Source of the DNA: Limanda limanda
Lineage: Eukaryota; Chordata; Actinopteri; Pleuronectiformes; Pleuronectidae
Length of the DNA stretch: 64,000 nucleotides
Assembly (NCBI RefSeq): GCF_963576545.1
Contig: NC_083654.1
Location: forward strand, 19,084,199-19,148,198
Reading direction: 5' to 3'
Each line of letters starts with the position of its first letter. Position 1 is the stretch's first letter. The notes under the pieces are model-generated. The model was not told the DNA's origin. It saw only the letters and a program-made list of their open reading frames with translations, and did no database searches. Positions 12,788 through 24,900 of the stretch are shown in pieces. Both the position numbers and the translations under genes were made by a program.

Positions 12788-14237
12788 TTATCCTGTGATC
12801 ATGGAGACAAAGGGCTGGAACCAGGTGCGCACCTCCTCCATCTTCTCCTCCAGGGTGCTCTTCATGTCTTCAGCTGTATCCTCCAACTGGTCCTTGATGT
12901 CCTCGGCCGTTCTCTGCATCTTGATCGCCATTTTGTCTACCTGTGACATCAGCAGGTCGTTCAGGGTCGTGACCTTTGCCTGGGTGTTGTCTCGCACCTT
13001 AGCGATGTAAGGCTCGAACTGGGTCTGCATCTGCCCCACGTTGTTTGAGGCGCGAGTCTGGAGCTCCTCAAAGTATGCTGCAACTTGACTGAGGGGAGGA
13101 AAGAGTTTTATTTGTACCTTCAGAGTGGCTCCCAAAGATCACAAAACTCAAAATCAAAGATCCTCTCAGGTTTAGTCAGTGATTATCTGTGTCCCCTCCC
13201 TCACCTCTTGATCTCCTCTGCGTCCTTGTTGATGCGTTTCTTCATCTTGCGGGTGTAGGCCGAGACCCTGACCCGGACGTCCTCGGCGTTCTGCTCCAAC
13301 ATGGTCTGCAGCTCCACGCTGTACTTCTCCATCTGCTCCCGGCCATCGTCCATGTGGACACGGAGTTTCTTGGACAGCCAGTCCAGGTCGTCGCCCAGAC
13401 GCTCTGCGGCCTCCTGGGTGATCGGAGCCAGCTTGGTCTGCATGTCCTGTCTGTACACGGCCAGCTCAGACATGCTGTCCTGGATCAGGGTGCTGAGAGA
13501 GAGGGGGGGGGGGGCAGGGCAGGGTGGTAGGTTAGGTGTCATCATGAAGAAGTGAAGGGTCAAGACTGAGAATAACCTCATATCAGGTGCAGAACAGAAA
13601 AACATCTGTTTACTAGTGTTTGAAAACTGTAAACAGTGCACGTCAGGACAGAGGTCAGAGGTCGCAGTCAGGTAGATGTGCTATCAGCTCGGTAACTTCT
13701 CCTGATAACCTCGTTACACTCACTCGAGCTCTCTGGTGATCTCGGAGCTCCTGATGTTCTTCAGCACGGCGTCGGACTTGGAGGTCAGATCGGTGAAATA
13801 ATCCTTGAACTTTTCCAGCGCGTCCTCCCAGGGGTCGCTCCTGGCCTCGGGCATACTCCTGGCATGGCAGCCTGGTGAGGGAGAAACCAAACGGCTCAAC
13901 AACCGACTTCAGGTGAATGGATCAGAGCTGGGTAGTTTTATTCGTATTATTATCATAAAAGCCGGGTCCGGGGATATTCTGTATTTTTAACATTCAAGCC
14001 TCAAGAGCTTAAACAAATTTCTAAATAAAACTAATTATCTTTCTTTCTTTCTTTCTTTCTTCACACATCTACTTCATAAATTACATTTTGTCGTCACCGT
14101 CTGTTCGTCCTGGATCGTAAAAGTTCAGTAAAAAATAAAAATAAAACATACGTTGCTCTAACAAGACATTCTTGAGTGGAATCTTGGAACTCACCAGACA
14201 GAGCTGCCAGAACAAAGATCACTGCAAAGACCTTCAT
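12788..14237 (-). CDS. apoe: Apolipoprotein E-like
   Basis: Secreted amphipathic-helix lipoprotein component and probable LDL-receptor ligand. Coding exons 14195-14237, 13724-13871, 13205-13492 and 12788-13088 give 259 residues. The signal peptide MKVFAVIFVLAALSG is followed by RELDTLIQDSM and 11/22-mer repeats with Pro starts (KLAPITQEA, EPYIAKV). The basic cluster TRKMKKRINK at about 144-153 aligns with the receptor-binding region of apoE, which separates this gene from apoA-IV. A non-coding first exon ends at a donor at 14472, below a TATA box (14514-14521). A poly(A) signal lies at 12663-12668. Tandem orientation with the apoA-IV-like gene and linkage to tomm40 fit the ancestral APOE-TOMM40 arrangement. 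I cannot tell whether it is the a or b teleost copy. Confidence 0.85.
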
Positions 14238-14513
14238 GATGACCAGAAAAGCAGACAACTGGAAAAAAAAATCACATTTAAAAAATCAGTTTGATCAAAC
14301 ACTTTACAAAAACATATTTAAAATTTAAAAGATCTGACAATTTCACACATGAAGAAGAGTTTTAAAAAAGAGAAAAGAAAATAAATCACTCTACATAGTG
14401 TTCAAATAAATCTCTCTTAGGAACGACGCAGCAGTTAAATAAATAAAACAGTTAAATGATGTGTGTCTCACCTCAGGATTCCTGATCTGTGACGTCTGCG
14501 TCTCACTCTCCTG

Positions 14514-14521
14514 TATTTATA
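14514..14521 (-). promoter_or_regulatory. TATA box of the apoE-like gene
   Basis: TATAAATA on the minus strand. It lies about 40 bp upstream of the 5' UTR exon that ends with the donor CTGAG/GTGAG at 14472. Confidence 0.7.
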
Positions 14522-14649
14522 CGCTCAGGTATCGTTGATCTGATCCAATAAATGTCGGGCGGATTGCTGATATGCGTCCGAAGTTCCCAGCGTGAACTGT
14601 GCTGTTGTCATCTTTTATTGCTGTGGGTGCTATTGTGTCTCCACGTCGC

Positions 14650-14761
14650 ACCGAGGGTACACGAGGACACATGAGGACACACAAGGACACACAGGGGACA
14701 CAAAAGGACACATGAGAACACATGAGGACACATAAGGACACATGAGGACACACGAGGACGT
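14650..14761. repeat. Minisatellite (about 10-11 bp) upstream of apoE-like gene
   Basis: About ten degenerate copies of a unit like aggacacatg lie about 130-240 bp upstream of the TATA box. Confidence 0.8.
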
Positions 14762-14769
14762 CGGCCCAA

Positions 14770-16440
14770 TATGGAGCACGCACCACAACATCTGATATCT
14801 CAGCCTGTGATGGGTTAAAACCTCTGAATTACACTGGAGTAGTCAGATTGATTGGTAGATAAATAAGAAACTGTTCGGGTTCAGCAGGAGATACTGAGAG
14901 AAGACAGTGTCCCTGTGGGTCACATGCTGCTGATAGGGCAGCAGGGAAAAGGCCAAGTCACTGTGCTCATCACTGTCCAGCTCATCTGGTCCACAGTCTG
15001 CTTTAATAACCGCTGGGACAAGATGGGAAATCTTCCAATGAATAACTGCACCTTCAATTAATGAATAACTTTATTGTCTGTAAAGATGGAAATCTACTTT
15101 TGATTTGACTGTTGACTCCACCGAGGCCCATGAGTCCCCTGGAACTCAGCTTCCACCAGACAGGGTCCAGTCATTTGACCCAGATCCTCAGGTCTCGTCC
15201 CTCAGAGTCGAATGTAAACACGTACTGTGGTTTCAGCTTCATGCTGCTGACGAACAAACCAATGACCAATATGGATTCTGGGGAATTTGTGAGTAAAGAA
15301 GAAACATCGACCAAAACAATACAATGTTGAAACACACTTTTATTAGGGAGACTTTCCTGATTTGACCAAAACTTGAATTCTTTTTGATTGAATTCAATTT
15401 TTTCAAATTAATTAAAAAGAATTTTATGAATTCTACATTTCTTTTAAATGAATACTGTCTTTTAATATGTGTGATTCCCTTTGCTGCCCTTGTAACACAC
15501 TTTATAACTATAAATAAAGTTGTTAAATTATTATAACAAACAAAAGGAAAACACATTTACAACCAAATATATAGAGCTTCAGATAAGAAAATAAAAAAAA
15601 GATAAATGTGTGAACATAAAGGTGTTATATGCATTTTTTATTTTGTAAAGTATAAGTTTGTATCTACACATAAGCACAGATAGGGATTTGTGATCTGGTA
15701 CCATCATTATCAAGGAAGCTTTTTTATTGAAGCATTAGTGGCAAGTACCTCTAAACTATTTTAATTTGTTTAGAATTACCACAACTGCTACTAGCAACAC
15801 TAAATCTATTACTAACTACTACAACTATAATTGATAATAATAATAATTCTTCCTGCTGTTTGTTGCCTCTTTAACTTTCAGTCTCCCTTTTATGGTTGCT
15901 GCTCTTTCTTTATGCTTTTGCTGATTTAATTGACCGAAGTTAAACTGAGACTCTGACTTTTGCTGAACCGTCGACGTTGGGGCCGAAGTGACAAGTCAAC
16001 AATCAGACTCAGGAATGTGGCTGATAAGACTCAACTTATTTAAAGTGTTACACTAACCTTAAAGTTAGCTCCTGTCAAACCAGGACAAAAAAACTGTCGT
16101 GTTTTACTGTTCATCAATCGAACATTTCATTCAGAAAAGAGAAGATGTGTTTATTCTTCTCTCAAACTTTTCATTCTCTCACTTTTTCATTTATAAAAGT
16201 GATATTTATAAAAGACTGTGTTTAAAAATGTTGTATAGTGATATGTCCCTTCATGAATTTACAGCCTCAGGATGTATTTTCTTATTTGTAATGGATGTGG
16301 TTGTTTGACATAATAAAGACACCATAATATTCATTCATTGTGTTTATTGTTGTTTTTCATGTGATAGTTGTAAACAGTCAAGACAAAATACTGATATTTT
16401 TCACGGGGCACAAAAAACATAGAAAACGAGGTATTGGACT
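14770..16440. other. Intergenic, apoE-like to apoA-IV-like
   Basis: AT-rich sequence with no convincing exon. The short open frames at 15105-15330 and 16099-16308 lack family resemblance. The poly(A) signal of the next gene (tttatt at 16446-16451) lies just beyond. Confidence 0.4.
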
Positions 16441-16524
16441 TTTTCTTTATTTTGAAACGTGACCTCAGCAGAGATCGGTGACGACGAGGCAGGAGGAGAT
16501 AATTTCAAACTGGTAAGAGATGTT

Positions 16525-17827
16525 TTACTGGGTCAGCTTGGTGAAGGACTTCAACAGATCAGTCAGCTGCTTCTTCAGCTGCCGTGTGTCCTTATCCAGG
16601 ATCTCCCTGAACTCCTCTCCGTATGGAGCCAGGCTGTCCCGGATCTCCTGGGTCTTCTGGGTCAGCTTCGTCTGGAAGCTCTGGGCCACGGGCGTCATGC
16701 TCCTCTGAAACTCCTCCATGCTCTGCTCCATCTTCTGCTTGATCTCCTCGGTGATGGGAACCATCTGGTCCTGCATCTGCTTCACGCTCGAGTCCAGCTG
16801 CTCCTTCAGCTCCTGGGTCTTCTGCTGCATCACGGCCTTCAGGGACTCGGGGTCCATGGACTCAGCGTTGGTCTTCAGCTCCTCCACGTGCCTCTGGAGG
16901 GCGGACGTCAGATCCTCGGTGTAGGGCTGCAGGTTGGTGCTCACAGCGGCCAGATCTTTCTCCAGACGAGCCTTCAGCAGCTCGGCCTCCTGGGTAACCT
17001 TGGCCATGAGGTCCTGGGTCAGAGGAGCCACCTGAGTGCGCATGGTGTCGGCGAACGCGCTGATGGCCTCGGTGCTCTCAGAGATGAGGAGGCTGCACAA
17101 ACACAAACACACTCTGAATCAGTCTTTATGAATTCTGAGCTGAAACTTAAAATAACCCTCCGACTTCCAATAAAGGTGAAAATGTTCATTTGTTTAAGGT
17201 CCTTAAATCCTACTTAAGTTTACTTTGGTTTTCTCACTGATTTAAAATGGGTGATGCTCAACCAATGATTAACTAAATGAACATCACACTCAGTTGAAGA
17301 AGACTTGAAACTAGACGTTAGAAATGAAGTGAGAGTCTTTTTCTCATAGACTTCTATAGAAATTAACTTTTTGCAACCAGTGGAGTCGCCCCCTGCTGGT
17401 CATGTGAGATAATGCAGGTTTCAGGCACTTTTGCATTGGCTTCACTTTCTGGACCCCGAGTCAACGTCCATGTTACAGCTCTTGTGAAAGATATATCTAC
17501 TGTTGGAAGCTAGTTTCTGATTTCTTCAGGTTGTTCTCTCACTTCAGTTCCTGTCCCAGCTCAGACTGTCGGAGCTGCTTCAGCGAGCCCTCGGTGGTGA
17601 CGGTTGCCCTGGCGACGTAGTCCCAGAAAGCATCTTTCACCATGTCGACCTGGGGCCTGGGCTGGTGCGTCATCCCTTGGCGGGCATGGCAACCTGAAGA
17701 GAGGACACGTGGCCATTAAACACCCCCCACCTTTAACTGATGTACACAGCGAAACTGTTGATTTTCACCCAGAATAAGAAAACTCACCGGTGAAGACAGC
17801 GAGGACGAGAACCACGAGGAACTTCAT
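16525..17827 (-). CDS. apoa4: Apolipoprotein A-IV-like
   Basis: Secreted lipid-binding apolipoprotein. Coding exons 17788-17827, 17543-17693 and 16525-17092 give 252 residues, the usual size for teleost apoA-IV-like proteins. The signal peptide MKFLVVLVLAVFTG is followed by AFWDYVARAT and ELGQELN, then 22-mer amphipathic repeats beginning with Pro (VAPLTQDLMAK, LQPYTEDL, MVPITEEIKQK, LAPYGEEF). The signal exon (40 nt) and second coding exon (151 nt) have the same lengths as those of the gene at 20156 and nearly those of the apoE-like gene. A 5' UTR exon ends at 17918 below a TATA box, and the poly(A) signal is at 16446-16451. The 252-codon antisense frame across the last exon is a shadow. Confidence 0.88.
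17225..17480. repeat. Dispersed repeat in intron of apoA-IV-like gene
   Basis: The stretch with actaaatgaacatca, agacttgaaactaga and ccagtggagtcgccccctgc resembles segments at about 51330-51560 and 47383-47480. It looks like a common fish interspersed repeat. I cannot define its ends. Confidence 0.5.
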
Positions 17828-17981
17828 GGCTGAAAGGAAATGAGCAAAAGGAGCAGTTCAGTATTTCCGTGTGAATCTCGTGAGGTCAGAGGTGACACCT
17901 TGTCCCCGGAGACTTACCTGAGCTGTTGAGTCAAGGAGATGCTGGAACCTGCGTCTGGGACATGCTCAGCTCACGGCTGAG

Positions 17982-17989
17982 TTTATAAA
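17982..17989 (-). promoter_or_regulatory. TATA box of the apoA-IV-like gene
   Basis: TTTATAAA on the minus strand, about 30-60 bp upstream of the 5' UTR exon that ends at the donor at 17918. Confidence 0.7.
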
Positions 17990-19990
17990 GGCTGAGCAGC
18001 TGTGAGGAGGAAGCAGAGGAGCAAAGTGCAGCTCTGAGTGTCGTGCTGTCACCTTCTGCTTCCACATCACAGCTGAGGTCATCGTCACAGGTCACACGGC
18101 CTCTCGTCTCTGAACTGAAGGAGACGTCTCCCTGTCGCTGATCAGTGAATCTGGAATAAACTCTCTTTTGAATGAAAGTCCAACCTTTTTAAATCCTGCT
18201 TTGAATTCAACCGAATTCTGTTCATGGCTGTTGTCAAATCTTTCTTCTTCACGTATTTATCTTCTGTGTCTTTCGTGCATTTTTCTGTGTAAATGTCTCT
18301 AATGTTATCTTTTCATATTATGATTTAAAAGCACATTGGCCCAACTGTAGTTTTCAATGTGCTAAATGAATATAAACTTGAGTGTGAATGGGACGACTCC
18401 TTATGTCAACACTGTCTGGAAAACTCAGATGTTTTCTTGATCTAAGGTTTTATTCTCTTATTCACTTATATTTGTTTCTATTATGTTTTGATGTTTAGAT
18501 GTTTTATCCGGTTTATGAGAGAAACATAATTTTAGTTTCATTTCTATATCTGTTTCCTCTGTTGCTTGTCCTGTTTCTTCCATGTATTTTTTATCAGAAG
18601 GTTTTTCCTTCTCTGATTTGACGGACAGATGGTGTTGGATGATGCAGTTAGTTAATCATAAACATTAGGAATAGATAAATTAACATTTTGAGCCGTTATA
18701 AAGTAATAATTGTAATTCATCCTGTGGAGAACAAATCTTTATCATCCTCAGTCATGTTGATTGATTTGATGCCTAAATACTCAAGATGAATTAATCAATC
18801 AGCCACAACATTAAATCATTCCAGCTAATATTGTGTATTTCTAGAAACTAGAACAGTGATATGTGATTTTAACTATTATTATTATACACTCATATTGATC
18901 TTAATTACCAGTGTAATATATGTTTCCATTGTTCCCTCTTTAAATGAACATTTTACTGAAATGACCTGAACTTTATTCTCACACACTGTTATCCTCGGAG
19001 GTTTTTTAGGTCAGTGAGATGTGGTTCAGGACTTTGATCCAGCTGTTCCGCCCGAGCTGCAGATTATCTGGACTGAAGAATGTTTGCTGCTCCCTCCAGA
19101 TAAACAGGAGCAGCCACACGTCTCCTCTCAGCAGAAACTCACCCACAACCACCTGAACACACCGTTTCATACACAGGCCTCGATGTGTGTTGACAAAGAC
19201 GTCCCACTCTGATTAAAATATGAAAAAACTTTTCCTCTTGAGCTGTGTTTAATAATAACTTAGGCTGAAGAAGGAAAACCCTAAATTACTTAATTGCTGC
19301 CAAAAACAAAAAGGTAAATAAGGATTTAAATAAAATGAAATCCACTGCACTTCATAACTATTCACCTACTATCATTGGAATGAACAATGTCTGTGCAGTA
19401 TCTCTCCATGTGCAATCATTTTCACATTGTATAATATGTTTATTATCTAAACATTTCCATATGTAAATATTTCATGCTGCTTTCATTTGACCTGATCTTA
19501 TTTTTACTTTCCCTTTGCTGCTATATTCAAAGGATTATATTTTCCTACTGTGCATTTATTTTAATTTCATTACAGTGTCTTCTACTCTATCTTAGTTTTG
19601 TATGTGTAATATTGTAGTTCCGAGGGAACAATGAAGTATCAACATTTAGCTTTTTCCTGCTAAAAGGAAGTCCAAACAAACCACTGTTCATTTTCTGAAC
19701 TTTTCACTTCAAATAACAGAAATATTTCTGTGTTTTTATCTAATATGTGACCTAGTTTTGTGGTTTTTTATGTTTTGTGAAGCTGGATCTCATCAGGAAG
19801 ATTTATACACGTCCTCGAAGGGGAACCCCATTGATTATAATGCCTCCTCCATGTCAGCGAATGGGACATTGAGCAAACTTATTTATTTCTTATATGATGT
19901 TATGAAAATAGGGTGAAACCTAATGATTGATTAGATGGTATCAGAGAATCTGTCCCTCTGGGGAACAAGGACTTTACCCTTAAATATGAC
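17990..19990. other. Intergenic space between divergent apolipoprotein genes
   Basis: This is the shared upstream region of the minus-strand apoA-IV-like gene and the plus-strand short paralogue. It is AT-rich. I see no gene in it; the frame at 19021-19212 has no recognisable features. Confidence 0.5.
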
Positions 19991-19997
19991 TATAAAA
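19991..19997 (+). promoter_or_regulatory. TATA box of the short apoA-type gene
   Basis: TATAAAA, followed by a probable 5' UTR exon ending with the donor gaaag/gtgaa near 20062. Confidence 0.65.
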
Positions 19998-20155
19998 CTA
20001 TGAGTGATTGTCTGAGCAGCTCAGGTCGCCTGAGAGACGAAGACAGACGAAGCCTCTGAAAGGTGAAACATAACATCTTATTATCTAACATTGTCATGAT
20101 TAAGCTGAGGCTCACTTTCTAAATCTTACATGTGTTTTCTTTTACCAGTTCAATC

Positions 20156-20981
20156 ATGAAAGTCCTCGTGGTTCTCGCTCTCACCATTCTCTCCGGTGAG
20201 TGAACTTCCTCTTTATTAAAACTGGATCCATGTGAATCCCAGTCGCTGTCTGAACTCTGCTCTCACCTCCGTGCTGCATCTGCTTCATTCAGTTTGCAAT
20301 GCCGACGTGCAGAGCCAGGAGGCGCCCAAGATCACCCTGGAGAAGATCAAATACGCTTTCTGGGACTCCTTTGGCGCAGCTGTGCTCACTGCTGCGACCT
20401 TGGAGAAGGATTTCAGAGAGTCTGAGCTGGGACAGGACGTCTAGTAAGAGTCTCAACCGTAGTCTGTTAATAAAAGATGGACGACGTGACGGCTCATCTA
20501 AAGTGAAGCCAAAACACGGCGTCCATCTTTATTTACCGTCTCTGCTCTCAGCTTGATAAAGAAACCTTCTGTCATGAGAAACACATTCAACATATTCGTT
20601 TTTCTCTCTTCCAGCGCCAGGTTCAGTCAGAGCACCGACTCAGTGAAGCAGTACATCGCTGACCTGCGTTCTCAGGACTTCATGATCCAGCTCACCCAGG
20701 AGGCCGAGCAGCTGCAGGTCTGGCTGAAGGAAGGTCTGACCACACTGGGATCCAGCGTGCAGCCCATCGCTGAGGACCTGGCGTCCAAACTCCAGACACA
20801 GGTGGAAGCTCTGCAGCTGACCAAGAAGACCCAGGAGATCCGGGAGAGCCTGATCCCGTACAGAGACAGCATGAAGGCCAGGATGGAGGACGGCTTCCAC
20901 TTTCCCCGTGACTTACCTTCTAAAGCTTCCACACACCAACTATTTCTCCCAAGTTTGCTCATTGTATATCTTATTAAATAA
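20156..20981 (+). CDS. Shortened apolipoprotein A-IV-type paralogue (possibly degenerate)
   Basis: Exons 20156-20195, 20293-20443 and 20615-20981 join to 185 residues. The first two coding exons have exactly the lengths (40 and 151 nt) and phases of the apoA-IV-like neighbour. The signal peptide MKVLVVLALTILSG is followed by YAFWDSFGAA, ELGQDVYARF and SVQPIAEDLASK. Against that neighbour (252 residues), about 7 residues are missing after DLRSQ. Roughly 100 residues of repeats are missing between VEALQ and LTKKTQEIRESL. After MEDGFHF the tail is unrelated and hydrophobic, as if a frameshift or deletion replaced the end. A TATA box, splice sites and a poly(A) signal (21183-21188) are all intact, so it may still be expressed. 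A functional short apolipoprotein and a decaying copy are both possible. Confidence 0.65.
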
Positions 20982-21925
20982 GAATTCATGGATGTTGATG
21001 AAAAACCATCAGTTATTTTTAGGTGACTGATATTTGAGGCCAAATCCAAATAGAAATCTGGATGTAGTGAATTTAAATGTGGCTTCATAAGGGGAATGTT
21101 CACTATTCAAGTTGCTGTATGCAGTTGTTAAACGGCTTGATGATCTCAAACTGTTGTGTAACGTGAAATTGTCCTATTCTCTAATAAAGTTCTCTGGTGT
21201 TGTGAAACTCTCCCTGGGATTTGTGGTCATTTCAAAAACATAAATTCACAAACTCACAGTCCAGCAGAGACGAGATCGACCGAAGGAAGCGACGGAGACG
21301 AGCAGGTTTAGTAAGAAATGGTATTTATCCGTTTTCAAGAGGTATATACAGGTCTTATACACTGTTCCAAACGTACGTAACATAAAAAAGGCAACAGAAC
21401 ATGGGATGGATTGTGAATGTGACAGCACAGCACACGCCTCCTGACGCTCTTCCACCAACAAATCACCTTGAAACAAGCAAACGACACCGATTCCATTCAC
21501 CGCACGCCAACACAGACTTTACAGTTAATAAAAAAAAAGAGAATAAAACTCAAAACAAAAAACACAACAGGCAACAAACTCAGCGACAGAAACAACGAGC
21601 TCTGTAACGTCTCACGTCTTCCTACTGGTTTGTCGCCACAGGCGTCAAATTCCTGACCAATCACATTCTTCATTTCACTTCAGATAGTTCGGGCGATTAA
21701 ATGATTAAAGTCGTTAGATTTACATTTTTTACCGTTCAGTGTTTCTACTCAGCATAATGGATGAGACGTGATTTATCGAAAAGCAATTACAAGAGCATGG
21801 CCGAATCTGCAAAAGGAGGTCAGAGACAGTATGAGGTGGCAGCGTCCGTCCGTCCGTCCGTCCGTCGTAAGTTAGTCCGTTCTGTGAAGTCCCGTCTGCA
21901 GGAGGCTCGGAGCTCGGGTTTGGAT

Positions 21926-24900
21926 TTAACCGATGGTGACGCCGAAACCGCACTGGAACTTGTTCTTGCGGTGGTTGAGGAAAGAACAGAGGACGAGCGA
22001 GAGCGGCAGAGGGAGTAACTTCTTTTCTAATGTTGCACCAACGACCCAGTTACTGTCTACGGAACCTGGCAGAGGCACGGAAACAACAGGATTAGATGAG
22101 TATTAACACATTTTCTAAAAAGAACTAAACTAGCTACGTAGACTTAATAAATAAATGAAAATTGTGAAACCGTAACATGCATGTCCTACCTTTAAACTGT
22201 AAATTGGCTTTGGGCACATCTAGCTGGTAAGCGAACGACATGCTGGTGTCCTGCATGCGGTTGCTGGCTTCGAACTCCACGCCGACCTGCAGCTGTTGAA
22301 GAGCAGAGGACAAGTCAGAGGATGAAGGTGAAGCACGAAACTCGAGAGTCACAGAGCAAACGCCTCTTTACAGCTTGAGTTACCTGGTCGTTGGCTCGGT
22401 GGTAGTAAGACGCGTGAGCTCCTGCTGAGCCGAGTGTCAGCGTGGCGATGTAGTTACTGCCTGTGAAGAGGGGGGGGGGGCAAGGTGAGACAGGTATGTA
22501 ACAGATCCAAGCAGGGTTCATGCACATTTTGACCAATGGATTTCCATGACTTTTCAACAACTTTAAACCAAATATCCATGTCCAAACATTTTGTGAAATC
22601 TCGGTGTATACATGAAAAAGTGACAAAATGTAGTATTTAAACTAACAATGAGAATTACAAGGCATACAGTAAACCTTATGCATACGCTCTCATACAAACT
22701 CAGTTAGTATGAGAGCGTATGCCTGCTTATATTTTGAGCGTATTTCTTTAAAAGCATGTGAATTATATAAAACTCAGCAAAATCAACGACATGAAAATAT
22801 GAATTTAACAAATTTACATGACTTTTCCAAAACTTTTGGGATTTAATTTTTTTCCAGGACTTTTCCAGGCCTGGAAATACACATTTTACAATTCCATGAC
22901 TTTTCCAGGTTTTCCATGACCGTAGGAACCCTGTCCAAGTCAAATCTCCCTCTCAAGGAATCTGATCAACAGACTCACCTGTGTATTTGCCAACGAGTGA
23001 CATCACCGTGCCCTCCTCTCCGGGCCTGCGGTGGTAAACCAGCTCCCCCCCCAGAGCCAGAGAGGGCGTGATGGACTGGAGGTAGTGTGTCACAACAATA
23101 CCTGACAGGCAAACAAAAGCTTAGATTAGATTAACAGTTAAAAGTAACTTCTCGTCTTCACAGAGTCACCGACAGACGAACCTACCAGAGCCGACGAGGA
23201 CGTCTGGGTTTCCAAGTGTCACAGTCGCAGTGAAGTCTTCTCCCTTGAACTCGGCGTCTCCCTGCCAGTTCACAAACTTCTGCTGCTGGGTCTGAGGACA
23301 TGACAGAGTTTTACAAAGTCAAACCAAATGATACTGAAGAAACCTGCAAGGCTATTAATTACTTTTTAGATTAGATTAGATTTCTTTATTTATCCACACA
23401 ACGGGGAAATTCACTTGTTACAGCAGAAAAGAGAAAAACAGAATTTAAATAACAGTGCCGAAGCACAAATAAAAAAGAAAGATCAAAATATATATATACA
23501 CTACTAAACTTTTGAATGTAATGATACATCCGCAGATATTTTTACATAAATGTCTAGGATTTCTTTCTGTGGTTTGATTTAATTTCGAGGTCAAATTGTG
23601 ACCAAGATACAGAACAAACCAGATATGTTACTATATAAAAATAAACATGTCGATTTAACCGGTCTCTTAATACTCAAATAACGTGAATCAACAATAAGCA
23701 CAATCAAATATTTATGTGAAATGTCTGACAGGGAAAGAAATGACTTTAAATACCTGGAAGGCCAGTTTGGATCGTACTCGGCTGTTGATCTGGTGGATGA
23801 TCTGAGCGTTAAGGCTGCCACTGTTGTCGATGTCTCCCACCATGACTGGGAAAAACTGAACGAGAACAAGTGTGAATTTGAAAGACAGTTCAAAATATAA
23901 ATATAAACGTGAGAGTTCCGGTGACTCGAGTGCAGTGCTCACCTCTCCTGGACCGATCTGCTTCGGCCCAACGTACGTGGCACCGAATCTGTAGGTGGAG
24001 TCGCCCATGGTGCTCAGCAGCACCGTGTGATTCACCTGGGAGGAAGTTACACACAGTTTAATCACTTTAGCTGAGATATAAAGATATGGTTTCAGTGTAT
24101 GACTCTAAATCAGGGTTCATACACATTTCGACCAATGGATTGCCATGACTTTTCCATGACTTTTCAATAACTTTAAACCAAATTTCCATGACCCAACATT
24201 TTGTAAAATCTCGGTGTGTACGTGAAAAAGTGACGAAATGTAGTATTTAAACTAACAATGAGAATTCCAAGGCATACAGTATACCTTAAATGACACAAAC
24301 CCAAGTATGCCTGCTTATATTTAACGTATTTCTTGAAAAGCATGTGAATTATTTAAAACTCAGCGTAAGTGAACGACATGAAAATATGAATAAAACAAAT
24401 TTCCATGACTTTTCCAAAACTTTTGGGGTTTTATTGTTTTCCATGACTGTTCCAGGCCTGGAAATAAACATTAAACAATTCCATGACTTTTCCAGGTTTT
24501 CCATGACCGTAGGAACCCTGCTAAATACAAGGGGACAACATCCCAATGACAGATTCATGCTGGTAAAGGTTTGTAACGTACTAAGAGCCCGACTGACCTG
24601 GAAGTGGTTGCTCAGGCCTTTGTTGACAACTAGCCTGACGCCTTCCATCTGCATCGGGAAAACCTCTGCAAAGAACCACAGCCGCGGATCAGTTTCACTC
24701 ACACAGTTCAGGTATCGAGTTCCTTCTCCTAGCTCAGCCGTTGCTGCTCACCTTTGCATTTGCGATGACACTCCTCGAACGCCCCCGGGTTGGGCAGAGG
24801 AGCGTCTCCCTCCTCCTGCTGTCCCTCCGCTGGGGGCAGGACAGGGGACACCGGAGGCATCCCGAAGCCCGGCGGCACCGTCAACCCGGGGGCCGGAGCA

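Noticed and set aside
16459..17217. 252-codon plus-strand open frame
   Set aside because: Exact antisense of the apoA-IV-like last exon; Leu/Gln-rich because of the 22-mer codon bias, no start context or splice partners.
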